Source: Reticulascus tulasneorum (Eukaryota; Ascomycota; Sordariomycetes; Glomerellales; Reticulascaceae). From it: DNA of 64,000 bases. Below the pieces are notes generated by a model that was given only the letters and a program-made list of their open reading frames with translations, made no database searches and was not told the origin of the DNA. The position numbers and the translations under genes were made by a program. The DNA lies in assembly GCA_001557505.1 (NCBI GenBank), contig LSAX01000006.1, positions 1,240,001-1,304,000 of the forward strand. The letters run 5' to 3'. Below are positions 32,189-43,784 of the stretch, piece after piece (within the stretch, counting starts at the first letter, position 1; each line of letters opens with the position of its first letter).

Positions 32189-35100
32189 TTACCAATCCGG
32201 GGCACTTCCGCAGCCCCCGCCGGCCATCAACTCCACTGGTTTCCGCATGCTCAACGGCACCATCGGCTTGACACCAGCCTTCTTGGCTCTGTGTCCCTTG
32301 AAGTTGATCTTCTTGTCCAGCTCGTCAAACTGACCGGCGCCGCTCTCGCCCTTCTTGACCATCCACTTCTTGGTGCCAAGCGCAGCGTCCAGCTCTTCCA
32401 CCGGGGGAAGCTTGAGATACACCAGCCCGTCATCCCGCTCCTCGACCGGGAAGGTCGCGATGCTCAGCTCGGCGTCGTTCTTGCAGTCGCCCTTCGCAAG
32501 GTCGAAGTTCCGCTTGTGGTGCGGGCACGACACCCACGGAGCGGACTTGGCCGCGCTGCCGTTCGTGCTGCAGCTGGAGTCGGGCTTCGCCGCATCCTCG
32601 CACGTATCGGTGCCGAGATCTTCGCCGATGAGACCGTCGGAGAGGACAAAGGCGCGCTTGTGTGGGCACATTTGCTGAGTGGCGTAGTATTTGCCTTTTA
32701 TCCGCCAAACAGCGAGCTGGGTGTCGCCACGCTTGATAGTGGCAGATATACCATTTGGTGCATCGTCCGCTCCCTTGAAGAAACTGGCCTCAACAACGGG
32801 CTGCCAAGTCAAACTCGACCACTTGTCTTTCAGCCCCTTGAAGTCCTCCTTTGCAGACTCTTTGGCCCAGTGGACCGGCCGGTTCTGGTCGCGATCCACC
32901 TCGACCTCCATATTCTCTAGATTCTCCTCTGTGTTTGCAAATTGCTTGAACTTGGCTGCAATGGCTGGGTTGTTGATCGCCTCCGCCCATTCGTCGAAGA
33001 AGCTGTCCACCAGCTCCTGCATCTGCGCCTCGAGACTGGCACATATGCCAAGCTTGTCTTCAAGGACGACTTCTTGGAGATACTTGAGGCCACCAGGGAG
33101 GTTCTCGATCCACCGAGCAGTTCGCTGAAGTTTGTCGGCTGTGCGGATGTAGAACATGAGATATCGGTCGAGGATGGGGATGATTTCCGATGGCGGGACA
33201 TCCTTTGCGAGGAGTTCGGAGTGCTTGGGATTTGCACCGCCGTTTCCAGCCACGAAAATGTTGAAGCCCTTCTCCGTGGCGATGAGGCCGAAGCTGGAGA
33301 GGTGGTCAGCGCTTTGTTCACCAAATCCCAGGGGCTCGACATAAGACTTACTCTTTGTTCTGGGCCTCGGCACACTCGCGGACACATCCGCTTACGCCAC
33401 CCTTGATCTTGTGTGGGGCACGAATGCTCTTATATCTCTCCTCCAAGCGAACAGCCATGCCAACACTGTCGCCGATGCCATACCTGCACCAGGTGGTGCC
33501 AACACAGCTCTTCACAGTACGAAGGGATTTGGCATAAGCGTGTCCCGACTCCATACCTGCTTCGACAAGTCGCCTCCAGATATCAAGCAAGTCTTGCTTC
33601 TTCGCGCCAAACATATCGATACGTTGGCCACCCGTGATCTTTGTGTACAAACCGTACTTCTCAGCAACCTCGCCAATGACGATGAGCTTCTGAGGTGTGA
33701 TCTCGCCAGCTGACACGCGAGGGATGACGCTGTATGTGCCATTCCGCTGGATGTTTCCGAGGAACCTGTCGTTGGTGTCTTGGAGGCCATGCGTAGGCTT
33801 GTCCATGACGTGCCTATTCCAGAGAGAAGCGAAGATGCTGCCCAGAGTAGGTTTACATTGCTCGCAGCCGACTGACTCTTTGTCATTACCAGCTTCTCGC
33901 ATAACCTCAGGGAGAGTCGTGAGCTTCTTGACGAAGATGATGTTGTACAAGTCTGCTCGAGAGTAGTTGAAGTGAGGGCAGAGGTAATTCTTGACTTCGT
34001 TGCCCATGGAGGCCATTGTCTTGTTGAAGATCGTGGTAACCAACGGCATGCAGCCACCGCAGCCTGTTCCAGCTTTCGTGCACACCTTGACGTCGGCAAG
34101 TGTCTTGCAAGTGCCATCCTTCACTCCGTTCACCACGTCACCTTTCGTGACATTGTGGCACGAGCAAATTTGTATGTCGTCTGTCAAATCGTCCCCATCA
34201 TCTTCTCCATCTTTCTTGGCACCGAGTATGAGCTCGCTCGGTGGTATAACCAGCTCTTTCATGTTCTTCACCAGCGGAACCAGCTTGATATAGTCCTTGG
34301 TATCGCCAATCATCATGCCGCCAAGCAGATACTTGCCATCCTCAGTGAACAAGTACTTCTTGTACACATTCTGGAACGGGTCCCTGTAAGTTAAAGCTTT
34401 GACAGGAGCCGGGGGTAGGCCATTTGTCAAGTTCTGAATCTTGCTCTGCTCCTCTCCCTTGGCCTTTCGTGTGAAGCGAGGAGGGAGATATTTTGGGCCA
34501 TCTCGGTCAGCGAAGAAGTCTCCAAAGCTAGCAACGTCGACTCCGAGTAGCTTGAGCTTCGTGCTGAGGTCTGGCCGCTTGAATACGCGGGGGACGTGAA
34601 GCTTGGCTTGTGTCAGGTTGAAGGAGAGGACGTCGGCCATCTCAACTCCAGGCGCTATCAGACCGAAGGTTTGGCTCTGCCAGCTCGCGCACTCGCCGAC
34701 AGCGTAAATATCCGGCTCGCTGGTGCTCAAGTCATCATTGACAATGATGCCACCGCCTCTATCAGCGCAACTGATGCCGGCTTTTCGAGCGAGGCTATCT
34801 CTGGGTCGAACTCCGATGGCAAAGCAAATTGTCGAGCAATCCATGCGCTCGTTATCCTCGAAGACGACCCCTTTGACGTTGTTTCCCTCGTCAACCTCTA
34901 TCTTTCCCACCCGCTTGCTAAGCAGAACATCGAGGCCCAGGTCGCGGACCTGGTCCACGACCATATTGCCAGCATCTGCGTCAAGTTGTCGACTCAGGAC
35001 CCATCTGTTTCTTTCGATCAGCTTGACTTGATCGTAGCACTCCAAATCCATCATCGCCTTGGCAGCTTCGAGACCTAGTAACCCTCCGCCGACTACTACT

Positions 35101-35675
35101 CCACAGCTGCCTTTCCTTGTCTCGGCAAAGTCGATAAGGTTGATAAGATCGTCGATGGTCCGATACACGAAGACGCCGGTGGCATCATGCCCCGGCGTAT
35201 GCCTTGGAAGGACCGCATCCGATCCAGTTGCTAGGACGAGGATATCATAAGACACTACGTCGCCGTTCTGACATGTTACAGTCTTTCCTTTTGGGTCGAT
35301 GTCCGTCACCAGTGTATTCAAGTGATAACCCAAGGAGCCTTCAGGCGCGTTGTGATACTGTGTAGCTTGGATTAGCATCTCATTGAGGATTACGGCATTA
35401 GAATGACCATACCCATTCCTTGGGATTTAGGTAAAGATTCTCAATCTTTCGGTGATCGAAGAAACTGGTGAGCCCAACGCGGTTATACGCTAAGTGGGCC
35501 TCCTCTCCAATGACCGTGATGTCCCATTCTCGAGATCGAGCATCGAGCTTTAGCATCTTCTCGCTGAAGGATGCTGTTAGATGCGATTTCGCCAATTTGT
35601 GCGAGCTTGAACTTACATGAAAGCGATACCGACCATCCCCAAACCAACAACAACGAGCCTCTTTCGTTCAGCCAT
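32189..35675 (-). CDS. niiA: NAD(P)H nitrite reductase, sirohaem type
   Basis: Exons on the minus strand are 35675-35617, 35563-35413, 35357-33352 and 33293-32189, giving 1106 residues. The short first exon carries the FAD-binding GLGMVG motif. A second dinucleotide fold has [10 protein letters not shown] near 160. A BFD-like [2Fe-2S] domain shows Cys 468, 470, 503 and 506 (CSC, GTGCGGC). The nitrite/sulfite reductase half contains the sirohaem/[4Fe-4S] ligands C-x5-C at 688/694 and C-x3-C at 728/732 (GCVREC). A C-terminal Rieske domain has CPH at 948-950 and CPHH at 995-998. This is the complete fungal assimilatory enzyme that reduces nitrite to ammonium in the cytosol. The last intron interrupts the stretch just after [12 protein letters not shown]. 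Upstream NirA- and AreA-type motifs support nitrate induction and nitrogen repression. Confidence 0.97.
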
Positions 35676-36760
35676 CTTTTGAGAGATACGCTGGAGTTTG
35701 CAATACAGAATGGGATCAAAGAGCCAAACAGAAGGGAAACTGGGCAGGAAACAAGTAAAACAGAACGAGATCGAGAACCCTACCCAGTTTTACCGGACAG
35801 AAAAAGACGCAAAGGCCAAGGTTAGCCAGTCGACTAGAGGCACGATGAAGTCAACATCTCCCGCCCAGGCATGAGATCAGCATCTCCGGCATGAGACAAG
35901 CTTAGGACGGGTGCCATCTCGCCCAGACGGCCGGGCTGGGTAGCAGGACTAATCATGGCTGTGATTGGGCCGCAGCAGGAGGGATCCTCCCATCTGCAAT
36001 TGCTATCTCCACGGTTTGCGAATGGCTGCACACTTGCGCATTGCGTCGCTAAGATATGGGATATTATGATATTGTATGGCGTACGAGGGCAAACCATCAG
36101 GCTTGGTCGAGGGGCGATCGTGATAAGGAGGCGGCGATAAGAGGGGCCGTCCAATCAGGAGCTGGCTTCTGCTCCGCGGCGGCTCTCTGATCGAGCGCCC
36201 GCGGAGAAGATAAGACTTTGGGACGTGGGATATTCAACATGTCAGATTTTTACGTCTAGTACGTAGTAGATGGGAGATGCTCCCGACGGCTGTCATTTGA
36301 TATTTCCTGCTTCCCATTGGCTTGCCCTTTTCCACCTGTTTCGCTAGTCTGGTCCCGCCAGCACGAAGTTCATCCATCTGTTGCACGAATGGACTAGCTG
36401 TCTCATCGCGAATTTTACCTCAATTTGAAAAAGCAAAAGCCGAGTGATGTCCGCCGCACGGCCGCTACCATTGAGAATGCCTGCTGGAATCAATTCTGCC
36501 TGCTTGCAGTGAGCATCCGCGCACAAGCATCCCAGTAATTCTCGTGTGTCTTGGCATCTGGAGGATGAGGTGGAGTGATACCATTGCTATGCTCCCATTT
36601 CTCCAAGAGGGATATATAAACAGTTTCGTTGATGCCAGATTTGCTGTGATATCATTTCCTCTGCCGAGGAGTACTTGATAAAGAGAATTGGGTATCATTG
36701 AACACATACATGGTAGTACAGTATAGAAGTACATCGCCCTACATCTCCGCGGCCTTGCTC
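35676..36760. other. niiA promoter / coq3 3' intergenic region
   Basis: About 1.1 kb without a supported gene. It contains the NirA/AreA motif cluster described separately. No nitrate reductase or nitrate transporter gene is adjacent. Confidence 0.6.
36122..36214. promoter_or_regulatory. NirA and AreA motif cluster upstream of nitrite reductase
   Basis: Within 93 bases there are three GATAAG hexamers (36122-36127, 36136-36141, 36209-36214; the AreA/Nit2 core HGATAR) and two copies of CTCCGCGG, one on each strand (36172-36179 forward, 36199-36206 as CCGCGGAG). CTCCGHGG is the published NirA binding consensus in Aspergillus. The cluster is about 450-540 bp upstream of the nitrite reductase start. 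A match to both motif types beside this gene is unlikely to be chance; binding itself is inferred. Confidence 0.75.
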
Positions 36761-37627
36761 TCATGCTGAACTCTTCCTCACTCCAAAGAAGTAGTTGCCT
36801 ATCTTCTCACTCCCAGTAACCTCTTTCCATCCCAGCCCAGGCACGTACACAACTCCCATAATCCTCGGGCTCGTCCAGCCCTTAGACAGGAAGTATGCGC
36901 TCAGCTCATCATCGTTGATGTACTTGTTCCAATCATGCGTCCCCTTCGGCACCATGCCTAGTATGTCCTCCGCCACCAGATTCGTCACTGCCCAGCTCAT
37001 CCACGTCCGTGCAATGGTGCTGCCCACAAGCCACCCGCCGGGCTTCACGAAGGGCGCGCATCGATCGAGAAATTCGGACGGCGAGGAGACGTGCTCAACA
37101 ACTTCGAAGACGGAGACGACGTCGAATTGGTCGGCGGCATTGGATGGGACAGGGAGGGACTCAATCGTGGCGTCGTGGTAGCTGAGTTTCTTCTGGAGGG
37201 ATGGATCTTTCCGCGCATGGGAGCGGGCGATGCTGAGGACTTCAGGAGAGGGATCAATTGCGGTCACGCTTGCTGTAGAAGGCAGCCGAGCAGCGCTCTC
37301 CGCAAAGATGCCGCCGCCGCAGCCAATATCCATGTATCGTGTTCCATTTGCAGGTGCCTCGTCAGGATGTGAAGCATGGCAAGCCCGGATGAAGTCATGT
37401 CGCAGGGGGTTCATAAGATGGAGGACCCGGGAGGAGCCATGAGGATCCCACCATGTTGCGGCGAGGGCATTGAAGTGGGAAATCTCTTCTGGATTGACGG
37501 ACGTGAATGAAGAGGCTGCGCGTGTCAAAGATGCGATACGTGTTGGTCTAGAGACACGGGCTGTTGGTTTTATGGCTCTGCGTAGCTGCCGCACTGATGC
37601 GGCGGCTGGCCGTGACGAGACAGTCAT
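36761..37627 (-). CDS. coq3: Ubiquinone biosynthesis O-methyltransferase Coq3
   Basis: One exon, 288 residues from the ATG at 37627. The frame is open for 60 more codons to an ATG at 37807, but that part lacks family features, while the inner start gives a typical Arg/Ser-rich mitochondrial presequence (RQLRRAIKPTARVSRPTR). The mature protein begins with SVNPEEISHFNALAATWWDP, a conserved Coq3/UbiG opening. Next come RVLHLMNPLRHDFI, the SAM site MDIGCGGGIFAE, and FDVVSVFEVVEHV. It ends with IGNYFFGVRK. Coq3 carries out both O-methylations of the quinone ring in the mitochondrial matrix as part of the CoQ synthome. Confidence 0.95.
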   Translation of the reverse strand: MTVSSRPAAASVRQLRRAIKPTARVSRPTRIASLTRAASSFTSVNPEEISHFNALAATWWDPHGSSRVLHLMNPLRHDFIRACHASHPDEAPANGTRYMDIGCGGGIFAESAARLPSTASVTAIDPSPEVLSIARSHARKDPSLQKKLSYHDATIESLPVPSNAADQFDVVSVFEVVEHVSSPSEFLDRCAPFVKPGGWLVGSTIARTWMSWAVTNLVAEDILGMVPKGTHDWNKYINDDELSAYFLSKGWTSPRIMGVVYVPGLGWKEVTGSEKIGNYFFGVRKSSA

Positions 37628-38291
37628 GACAATCGTTCCGTAGCTGTGCGTGGATGACGAGGGAGTGGGAGGTGTCGAAAAAGTTGCCAGGATTGTCAAT
37701 GTCTTCCGAAGGTGCTGATTCGAGCCCCTCGGGAACTCGTCTATTGGGCGGCTTTGCCGAGCAACCTTCCTCAGCTGCAGGGGCCGGGCACACTTCAGTG
37801 AACCCACAGGCTTGATTCAGCGAGCGGAAGTTTGTCAGCGTCTGTAATACAGCGGGCTCATCCACTGTAGCGCCGCTTACACGGGGATTCGGAATCATTA
37901 CGTAACCCTCCATAATGTGGCCTTTGGTGGTCCTGAAAAGCCGAATGTCAGCATCCCATGATCAATCCCATGGGGATCCTCTTTACCCACCCTGACTCAA
38001 GATCTGGACCGATCAGTAAGCCGAGACCGGCAAAGCCAATAAATATAAACATCATGAGCATATGTCAATCGGCTAGCCGAGCCATGTCGTGCAGTAAATT
38101 CGCTCCTCCGTCCCCTATGCCTCTCGTGATCGCCGTGGAACGACTATAGCATCATAACGCCTCCGAATCATTGCTACCGCTTGCCCCTCAATGTGCATAT
38201 GACGAAAGTCTCCAACTTTTAAAAGACCCCTCGAAAAAAATCGCCCGCTTTTGCCGAGGATCTTGGTCTTTCAACCACATACACAGCCAAC
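37628..38291. promoter_or_regulatory. Divergent promoter region, coq3 / rib3
   Basis: About 660 bases between the two start codons. No gene is supported apart from the upstream extension of the coq3 frame, which I read as leader. Confidence 0.5.
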
Positions 38292-39057
38292 ATGCCGTCC
38301 TCCACAATAGAACAGTCGAAGTTCGACACCATTCCGGAGGCCATAAGCGCTTTCCGTAAGTCCACTTCCCTCGAGACGACCCAATTGCGAGCGCACCACT
38401 AATCCCGAGTCCACCGAGCCAGGGAACGGAGAGTTTCTCGTAGTCCTCGATGATCCTTCCCGCGAAAACGAGGCCGACCTCATCATCGCCGCAGACAACA
38501 TCACCACCGCACAGATGGGCTTCATGGTGCGCCACAGCTCTGGGCTCATCTGCGCACCCATAACACCCTTGCGCACGGAGGTGCTTGGCCTGCCGCAGAT
38601 GGTCGAGAAGTCTGAGGACCTTCGCGGGACTGCGTATACACTCTCCGTCGACGCCGCCGATGAGTCGGTAACGACGGGCATCAGCGCGCACGATCGCGCT
38701 CTCACCTGCCGCGTCCTGGCCGACCCGGCAGCCACCCCGGCGACCCTGCGCAGACCAGGCCATGTGTTCCCGCTGAGGGCGCGGCCCGGCGGTGTCAGGC
38801 AGCGGGGAGGTCACACCGAGGCGGCGATTGACTTCTGCCGGCTGACGGGGAAGGTGGAGGCCGCGGTTATCTGTGAGCTGGTCGATGACGGCGAGGAGAT
38901 AGCTGGACGGGCGGAGCGTGAAGAGCCGGGCATGATGAGGGGCGAGCAGTGTATTGCGTTTGCGAGGAAGTGGGGCCTAAAGGTGTGTACGATTGCGGAC
39001 TTGGTGACGTATCTCGAAAAGACAGAGGGAAAGCTGGCTCTGAATGGATCCAAGTAG
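38292..39057 (+). CDS. rib3: 3,4-dihydroxy-2-butanone 4-phosphate synthase
   Basis: Exons 38292-38355 and 38423-39057 (intron 67 nt) encode 232 residues, the size of monofunctional fungal Rib3. Splicing rebuilds AISAFRNGEFLVVLDDPSRE. The acidic metal- and substrate-binding loop DDPSRENEADLI is intact, as are TTGISAHDRA, GHVFPLRA and the RxGHTEAA block with its metal-binding His. The enzyme converts ribulose 5-phosphate to the four-carbon unit for the riboflavin ring, releasing formate. No GTP cyclohydrolase II domain is fused, as expected in fungi. The gene is convergent with the flavoprotein oxidase to its right. Confidence 0.96.
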
Positions 39058-39353
39058 ATGTTGGTGAGATGGTGGGTGGCGGTGGCATATATCATGGACT
39101 TGCGAGCATTACGGCTTTTTGTCTATACTTACGGGAGGTTCGGTGTAAATGGATTTTTGACATAGAGTATTAATTGAAAAGCATTGTCAATTCGAGTCTA
39201 CTCACTCGAGAGCTTGATCTGAACTTGCACGTCTGACATTGTTTAATAGGCGCAGCGGCTTTCTCATTCTAAGGGACTCATCTATGAAAAGGAAGAAAGA
39301 TTCTATCGCCCATGATAGGAATCTCTGCTCTACTTCTACCAGCAGTCTTCCCT

Positions 39354-40766
39354 TCAAATCCAATCCTTGAGATCGCCCTCGATCTCGTAGGTCGGGTTGG
39401 CACGATGCCCATCCCCCTTCTTCTTGTCCCAGGCCCAGCGGTCCACATAGTCCTCCTCGAGCGTTCCCCTGAGCATCTTGACGATGTACTCGCCGATCAC
39501 GGGGAGGAACTTCCACCCGTGGAATGAACCGCCGGTTGCGATATAGAGATTCTCGCATTTTGGGTGGGGAGTTATGAGGAAGTCGTGCGTGGGAGTTGTT
39601 GCATCCCTTCAATTGCGGTTAGCTACATGCGCCCTGTCTTGAGGGAATCAGTGGTAAGGCGGAAAATATACGACTTACCAACACATCCGATACTTTTCAA
39701 TCTCAACATTGGCGACTTCGTCTCCATACAAGCCTCTCAAAGTATTTCGGGAGAGATCCTTGAGATACTGAGGAAAGCCATCGTCAGTCCAGGTATTATA
39801 GTGTTTCTCCTCCGGTGGGATGGACATCAGTTGCCCTGTGGACTCGTGTTCTACGTAGTTCGTGAAGCACATGTCGCAGTTGAACTTGAATACACCTCCC
39901 GGCGTCATCGACATGCTTTCGCCTACTTCAAGTCAATATAGCTCATGCAAGGTGACGTGAGGATTACCTTTGACCTGCTCCAAGCAGTTCTTGAGCACGG
40001 GCACGTCACAGAATTTCTCCTTCTGCTCTCCTTTCAGAATCCCGTAGAAGCTCACAGCTCCAGTAGCCAGGAACCTGTCCCCAGCGTGGATATCTTTGTT
40101 GGGGGAGCTGTCTGCCAGTAACGGGGCTGTTCGCGCACCGGTGCAAAGCAATATTGCATCAGCAACCAGCTCCTCTCCGCCTCGCAGCTGGACCCCCGTA
40201 CATCTTCCATTCTCACTTATGAGCAACTTGACAACCTCTCCGATTCGATGATGGACCCCATTATCAATGGCAGCTTGAGTAACTGCGTTGAGGGCCTTAT
40301 CTGCTTCAGCCCATCCACAGGTGGGGTTGAACATGACCTTCTCGAGTCCTTCAAAGTCCGAAGCTGCGAAGGATCCGTTCCAGCGCTTCCTTATCTCATC
40401 GACAGACAACCACTCGGCTCTGGTCGTCACACCAAGTTTCTTATAAGCTCGCAAGCTGCCCTCGCTGAAGTCAGTGGAGTCTGCACGCAGCATCCCGACC
40501 TCGTGGTAGAACGGTTTGTACAAAGGGGATGAGCGCCAGAGTTTCATGGCCTTCAGCATCATCCGCATGTAGAGTGTATCTGGGTAGTCATCGCGGATAA
40601 TCTTGTTAATGTCATGAGATGCCGCTCGAGGATTGGCCGCTGGAGTCGTGTCCACCAAGGTGACTTTGACATCCTCGCTGCTCTTGACCAGCTCCAGAGC
40701 AGTCGCCGTACCCAAGTTTCCGGCCCCCACGATCAGAACACTCTTGGCATTAGATATGTTTGCCAT
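39354..40766 (-). CDS. FAD amine oxidase, MSOX/amadoriase family
   Basis: Exons 40766-39968, 39922-39679 and 39606-39354 (minus strand) encode 431 residues, the size of fungal fructosyl amino acid oxidases. The N-terminus has the dinucleotide motif LIVGAGNLGTATALEL. The middle has the substrate-binding segment of the DAO fold (CTGARTAPLL). The joined exons give RMCWDATTP, whose Cys matches the residue that binds FAD covalently in sarcosine oxidase and amadoriases. It is followed by FLITPHP and GGSFHGWKFLPVIGEY, a conserved FAD-contact block. Enzymes of this family oxidise secondary amines such as fructosyl amino acids, sarcosine, pipecolate or saccharopine, releasing hydrogen peroxide. The exact substrate is not decided by sequence. 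No peroxisomal SKL-type ending is seen; it ends DLKDWI. Confidence 0.88.
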
Positions 40767-42763
40767 TGTGAAATACCGGCTTGTTTTTTGGAGGGGGGGT
40801 TTTTAATTGCAGGCAGCAGGCAATTGGCCATCAGGATAAAGCATGGACACTGGGGAAGCTTGTAACTTAAAGCAAATGACGAAATAGGAGGACGAGCCGT
40901 CAGTGGCGGTGACACCGGCGGGAAACGCCATATATTGGCACATTTTCATCCGTTATAGTCTAATTGGAGATGGTGTCTGGGAAACTTTCCGAGTTAAATC
41001 CAAGTGGGTGCCGCTTGTTTGCTTGGATAGCAAGTCACAGTCGTCAATTAGCGATATATGACCTGTGCAGCAGCAGGATAGCGTTAATATCGCCAAATCT
41101 CGACGAGAGCATATTACCGTTTATGAGATAGTAGTGGGCTTGTTTAAAAAGGAGTTTAAACTGTTGCGTCATTCGATGTAGGACAAAGGAGAGAAACGAC
41201 AGGGCTAAGACTGAGCGGTCTGCAGGGCTGCTTGTAAAACACACGATCCTGCGGATTTCTGGGGCTAACTCCAGATAACAAGCCGCTTACGAGCCAACCG
41301 GGTGCTAGCCGTACGTCTCGATATGTTGGCGTAGTTGTCTCCTGCATTTGAATCTGCCTTGTCAATGCAGGGCCTGGTTCCCTCTTCTCTCGTTTCTGGC
41401 AGCCCACAATTTTTACCAACTGCATGCAAACACTCTACGACCCAGCTCCCTTGCTGACAACCTTCGACTGATATTCTCGCCTTTTGGTCTTGTTTTCCCA
41501 TTTCTCCTTTCCCAGGAACGGCCTTAGTGCGTCAGTCAGAGCAAGCCACCATGCGGGCTGTGGCCAACTGCGTCCTGGGAAGTAGATAAACGGCACAAAT
41601 GAGGCCATGATGGGGCGTTGGTGGTCGGACGTCATGAGTCGTGCTGTCCAACCTCAGGGCCGATGCTTCATCCCGGTTCGCTAGTGATGTTTCCTCTGGA
41701 AATTCTTATGAATCTGACAGCTAGTCAGAAGTGTGTTGTATTGGAGAATGTACTCTAACTTGAACATCTATCTAGCACATGATGCTTCCTTCAGCCCAAG
41801 CTCCAACGCATCGCAAATCTACGTCCATCTTCCCGATGCTGCACCTGAGCGACTGCATACCGCCATTTGTCATAAGTAACGGGCCAAGAGCGGGGATATG
41901 TGACCAGTATGCGTGCTCCCAGTGGATCTGTTGCCGTAACCAGACACATGGCCCGTCGTCGTGACTCTCTCTGAGCCACTGGCACTGGGCGTAGGGACAG
42001 ACCATCCCCGGCTCCCCCGAGCTCGCCGAAACGATATCGCTAGTACCTTCATCAGCCGTGGAGATGACAGTTGTTGGCCATGAGTAGAAGGTGGTATCAC
42101 CATCCAGTTCGGATGTTTCCGCCGCTGCGTTGTCGAGCTCATCTGGAGTTCTAATCCCGTGCTTGTGCATCCTGCTGACCTGGAGCCACGGGTCCTGGCA
42201 TCCGAGGGAAAATGCTGAAACGTTGGACTGATTGGCTATTAAGCAGGCACCCATAAAGTGCGTGTTGGGGTTGCTCCCAAGTTCCACCATTGACATATCT
42301 GTGACCAAACGAGCAAACGTTTGGAAAAAGTTGGTGAGCAACGGGAGAAGCGGAGAAAAGCTGGGAAGAACTTGGGTAGTTGAGGACTACAATCTCACTG
42401 TCCAACAGATATATATGCCATCGTCCTGATATCCTTCATAAGCCATGGCGCCTTGCTTTTACACCCCAGCGATCTGCGAGCCAATGCCTGACTGTTCCAG
42501 AGCTCTTGATATTCCTCCAAACCTTAAAAATGCCGGGGATGTATAAATAAAAATTGAGTGGGGGTTAGTGAGTTCCCTCCCTTCATCCTACCAATACCCA
42601 TTGTTGGTGCCCCGAGCTAGCAGACCAATACCTTTGACGGGCGAGCTGAGACCCAATCCATTATCTAACCGTTTGCCCGCGATGTTGGTACGGGGCAAGT
42701 CAGCTTGAGAAACCATTTCATAAGTCTAAGTTGAGCATATTTCTGCCTTCTCAGCACAACCAT
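40767..42763. other. Intergenic, 2 kb, with one doubtful frame
   Basis: Between the amine oxidase start and the C2H2 stop, both on the minus strand. The only sizeable frame is the 174-codon one at 41772-42296, listed separately. The rest shows no recognisable coding signal. Confidence 0.45.
41772..42296 (-). CDS. Doubtful ORF, Cys/Trp-rich, unknown
   Basis: A 174-codon frame from the ATG at 42296. The sequence is rich in Cys, Trp and His towards the end (VCPYAQCQWLRESHDDGPC, then HWEHAYWSH), somewhat like a zinc-binding fragment, but it fits no family I know. The frame is open for 15 codons upstream without an ATG, so an upstream exon is possible. It may be a chance frame. Confidence 0.2.
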   Translation of the reverse strand: MSMVELGSNPNTHFMGACLIANQSNVSAFSLGCQDPWLQVSRMHKHGIRTPDELDNAAAETSELDGDTTFYSWPTTVISTADEGTSDIVSASSGEPGMVCPYAQCQWLRESHDDGPCVWLRQQIHWEHAYWSHIPALGPLLMTNGGMQSLRCSIGKMDVDLRCVGAWAEGSIMC

Positions 42764-43784
42764 CTATGGCACTTTGTCATGTTTCACCAGCTTCAAGTGC
42801 CGCTCGAGCTGGTCTTTCCGCGCAAAGCCGCCTTTGTTTGGGCACCCAGGACGGTCACACCTGTATGGTTTGGTATGCTTTTCCATATGTTGCCTGTACG
42901 TCGTCAGCAAGTTACACGACGGAGATGAAATGGGAACATGGATGCGTCTCGCACCTGATCATGCAGTGCCGCTCAAATACGACAAGGTTTCCAGATTTGT
43001 CCACCCCGCCCTTGTTGCATGCGAAGCCACGCGGGCACTTATATGTGCTTTTCCCCCTGTTCCTGAGTGCTTCTATGTCACCCTCCGTCAGGCCGATCCG
43101 GGCCGATGTTGATTGCGGGGATGAAGATGACGAGGATTCTCCGGGGTTGGGGGAGGCAAAACCTCTATGTGACACAACTGAAGGCGACAGTTGAGATTCT
43201 TCCTTGACGGGCAAGAAGTTTGTGCTGGTCGAAGCAGAGCTCGACGTTGAAAATGATGACCTGGCGCTAGGACTTAGTTCCATTGGACCTGGCAATAAGT
43301 ATGGCATACGAGGTAGGCGGCAACGCTTCACCGGAGGTTTCGGTGCCGTCGCCCATAGATTACTGGCGTCATCGGAGTGTTCCCTCAACACTTTCCCCAG
43401 TTCCCTGTTTTGAAGTTAATGAACGAACTCATCTCATATGTCGGGTACTTACGTTAGCACTCTGTGAGTCTGTTCAAAGTCCTCAACGCTGGACATGTCT
43501 GCATAACCTGTTTCTCCCTTTGCCTCATCCCATACTACCGAAGCCTTTGCTGCTATGTGCTGGCCAGCAACCAGATTGTCTGCGATGCGAGTCATGATCT
43601 TGTTCGCATGAATGATGTAGCTGCCTATATCCCTCAGAAGACACCCGGTTTCCTGGGGTCGCGGAGATGCCGCTAAAGCTTCTTGGGTACATTTTTGCAC
43701 CAATTCCTCGAACGTAATTAGGGGATTCTGGGCCGGTTCGGGGTCGATGAGAAGATGCACTGGCGAAACTCTAGGAGCCGACAT
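42764..43784 (-). CDS. C2H2-type zinc finger protein
   Basis: Exons 43784-43453, 43404-42955 and 42893-42764 (minus strand) encode 303 residues. The N-terminal ~130 residues contain a helical segment with EELVQKCTQEAL and ETGCLLRDIGSYI, similar in style to the N-terminal regions of fungal regulators. The centre is Ser/Pro-rich. The C-terminus has an irregular first finger-like unit (YKCPRGFACNKGG ... ERHCMIRQHMEKH) split by the last intron, and a second C2H2 unit YRCDRPGCPNKGGFARKDQL ending HLKLVKH. Such atypical pairs occur in fungal C2H2 proteins of unknown function. Probably a nuclear DNA-binding protein. It shares a 1.2-kb divergent promoter with the regulator at 45018. Confidence 0.75.
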
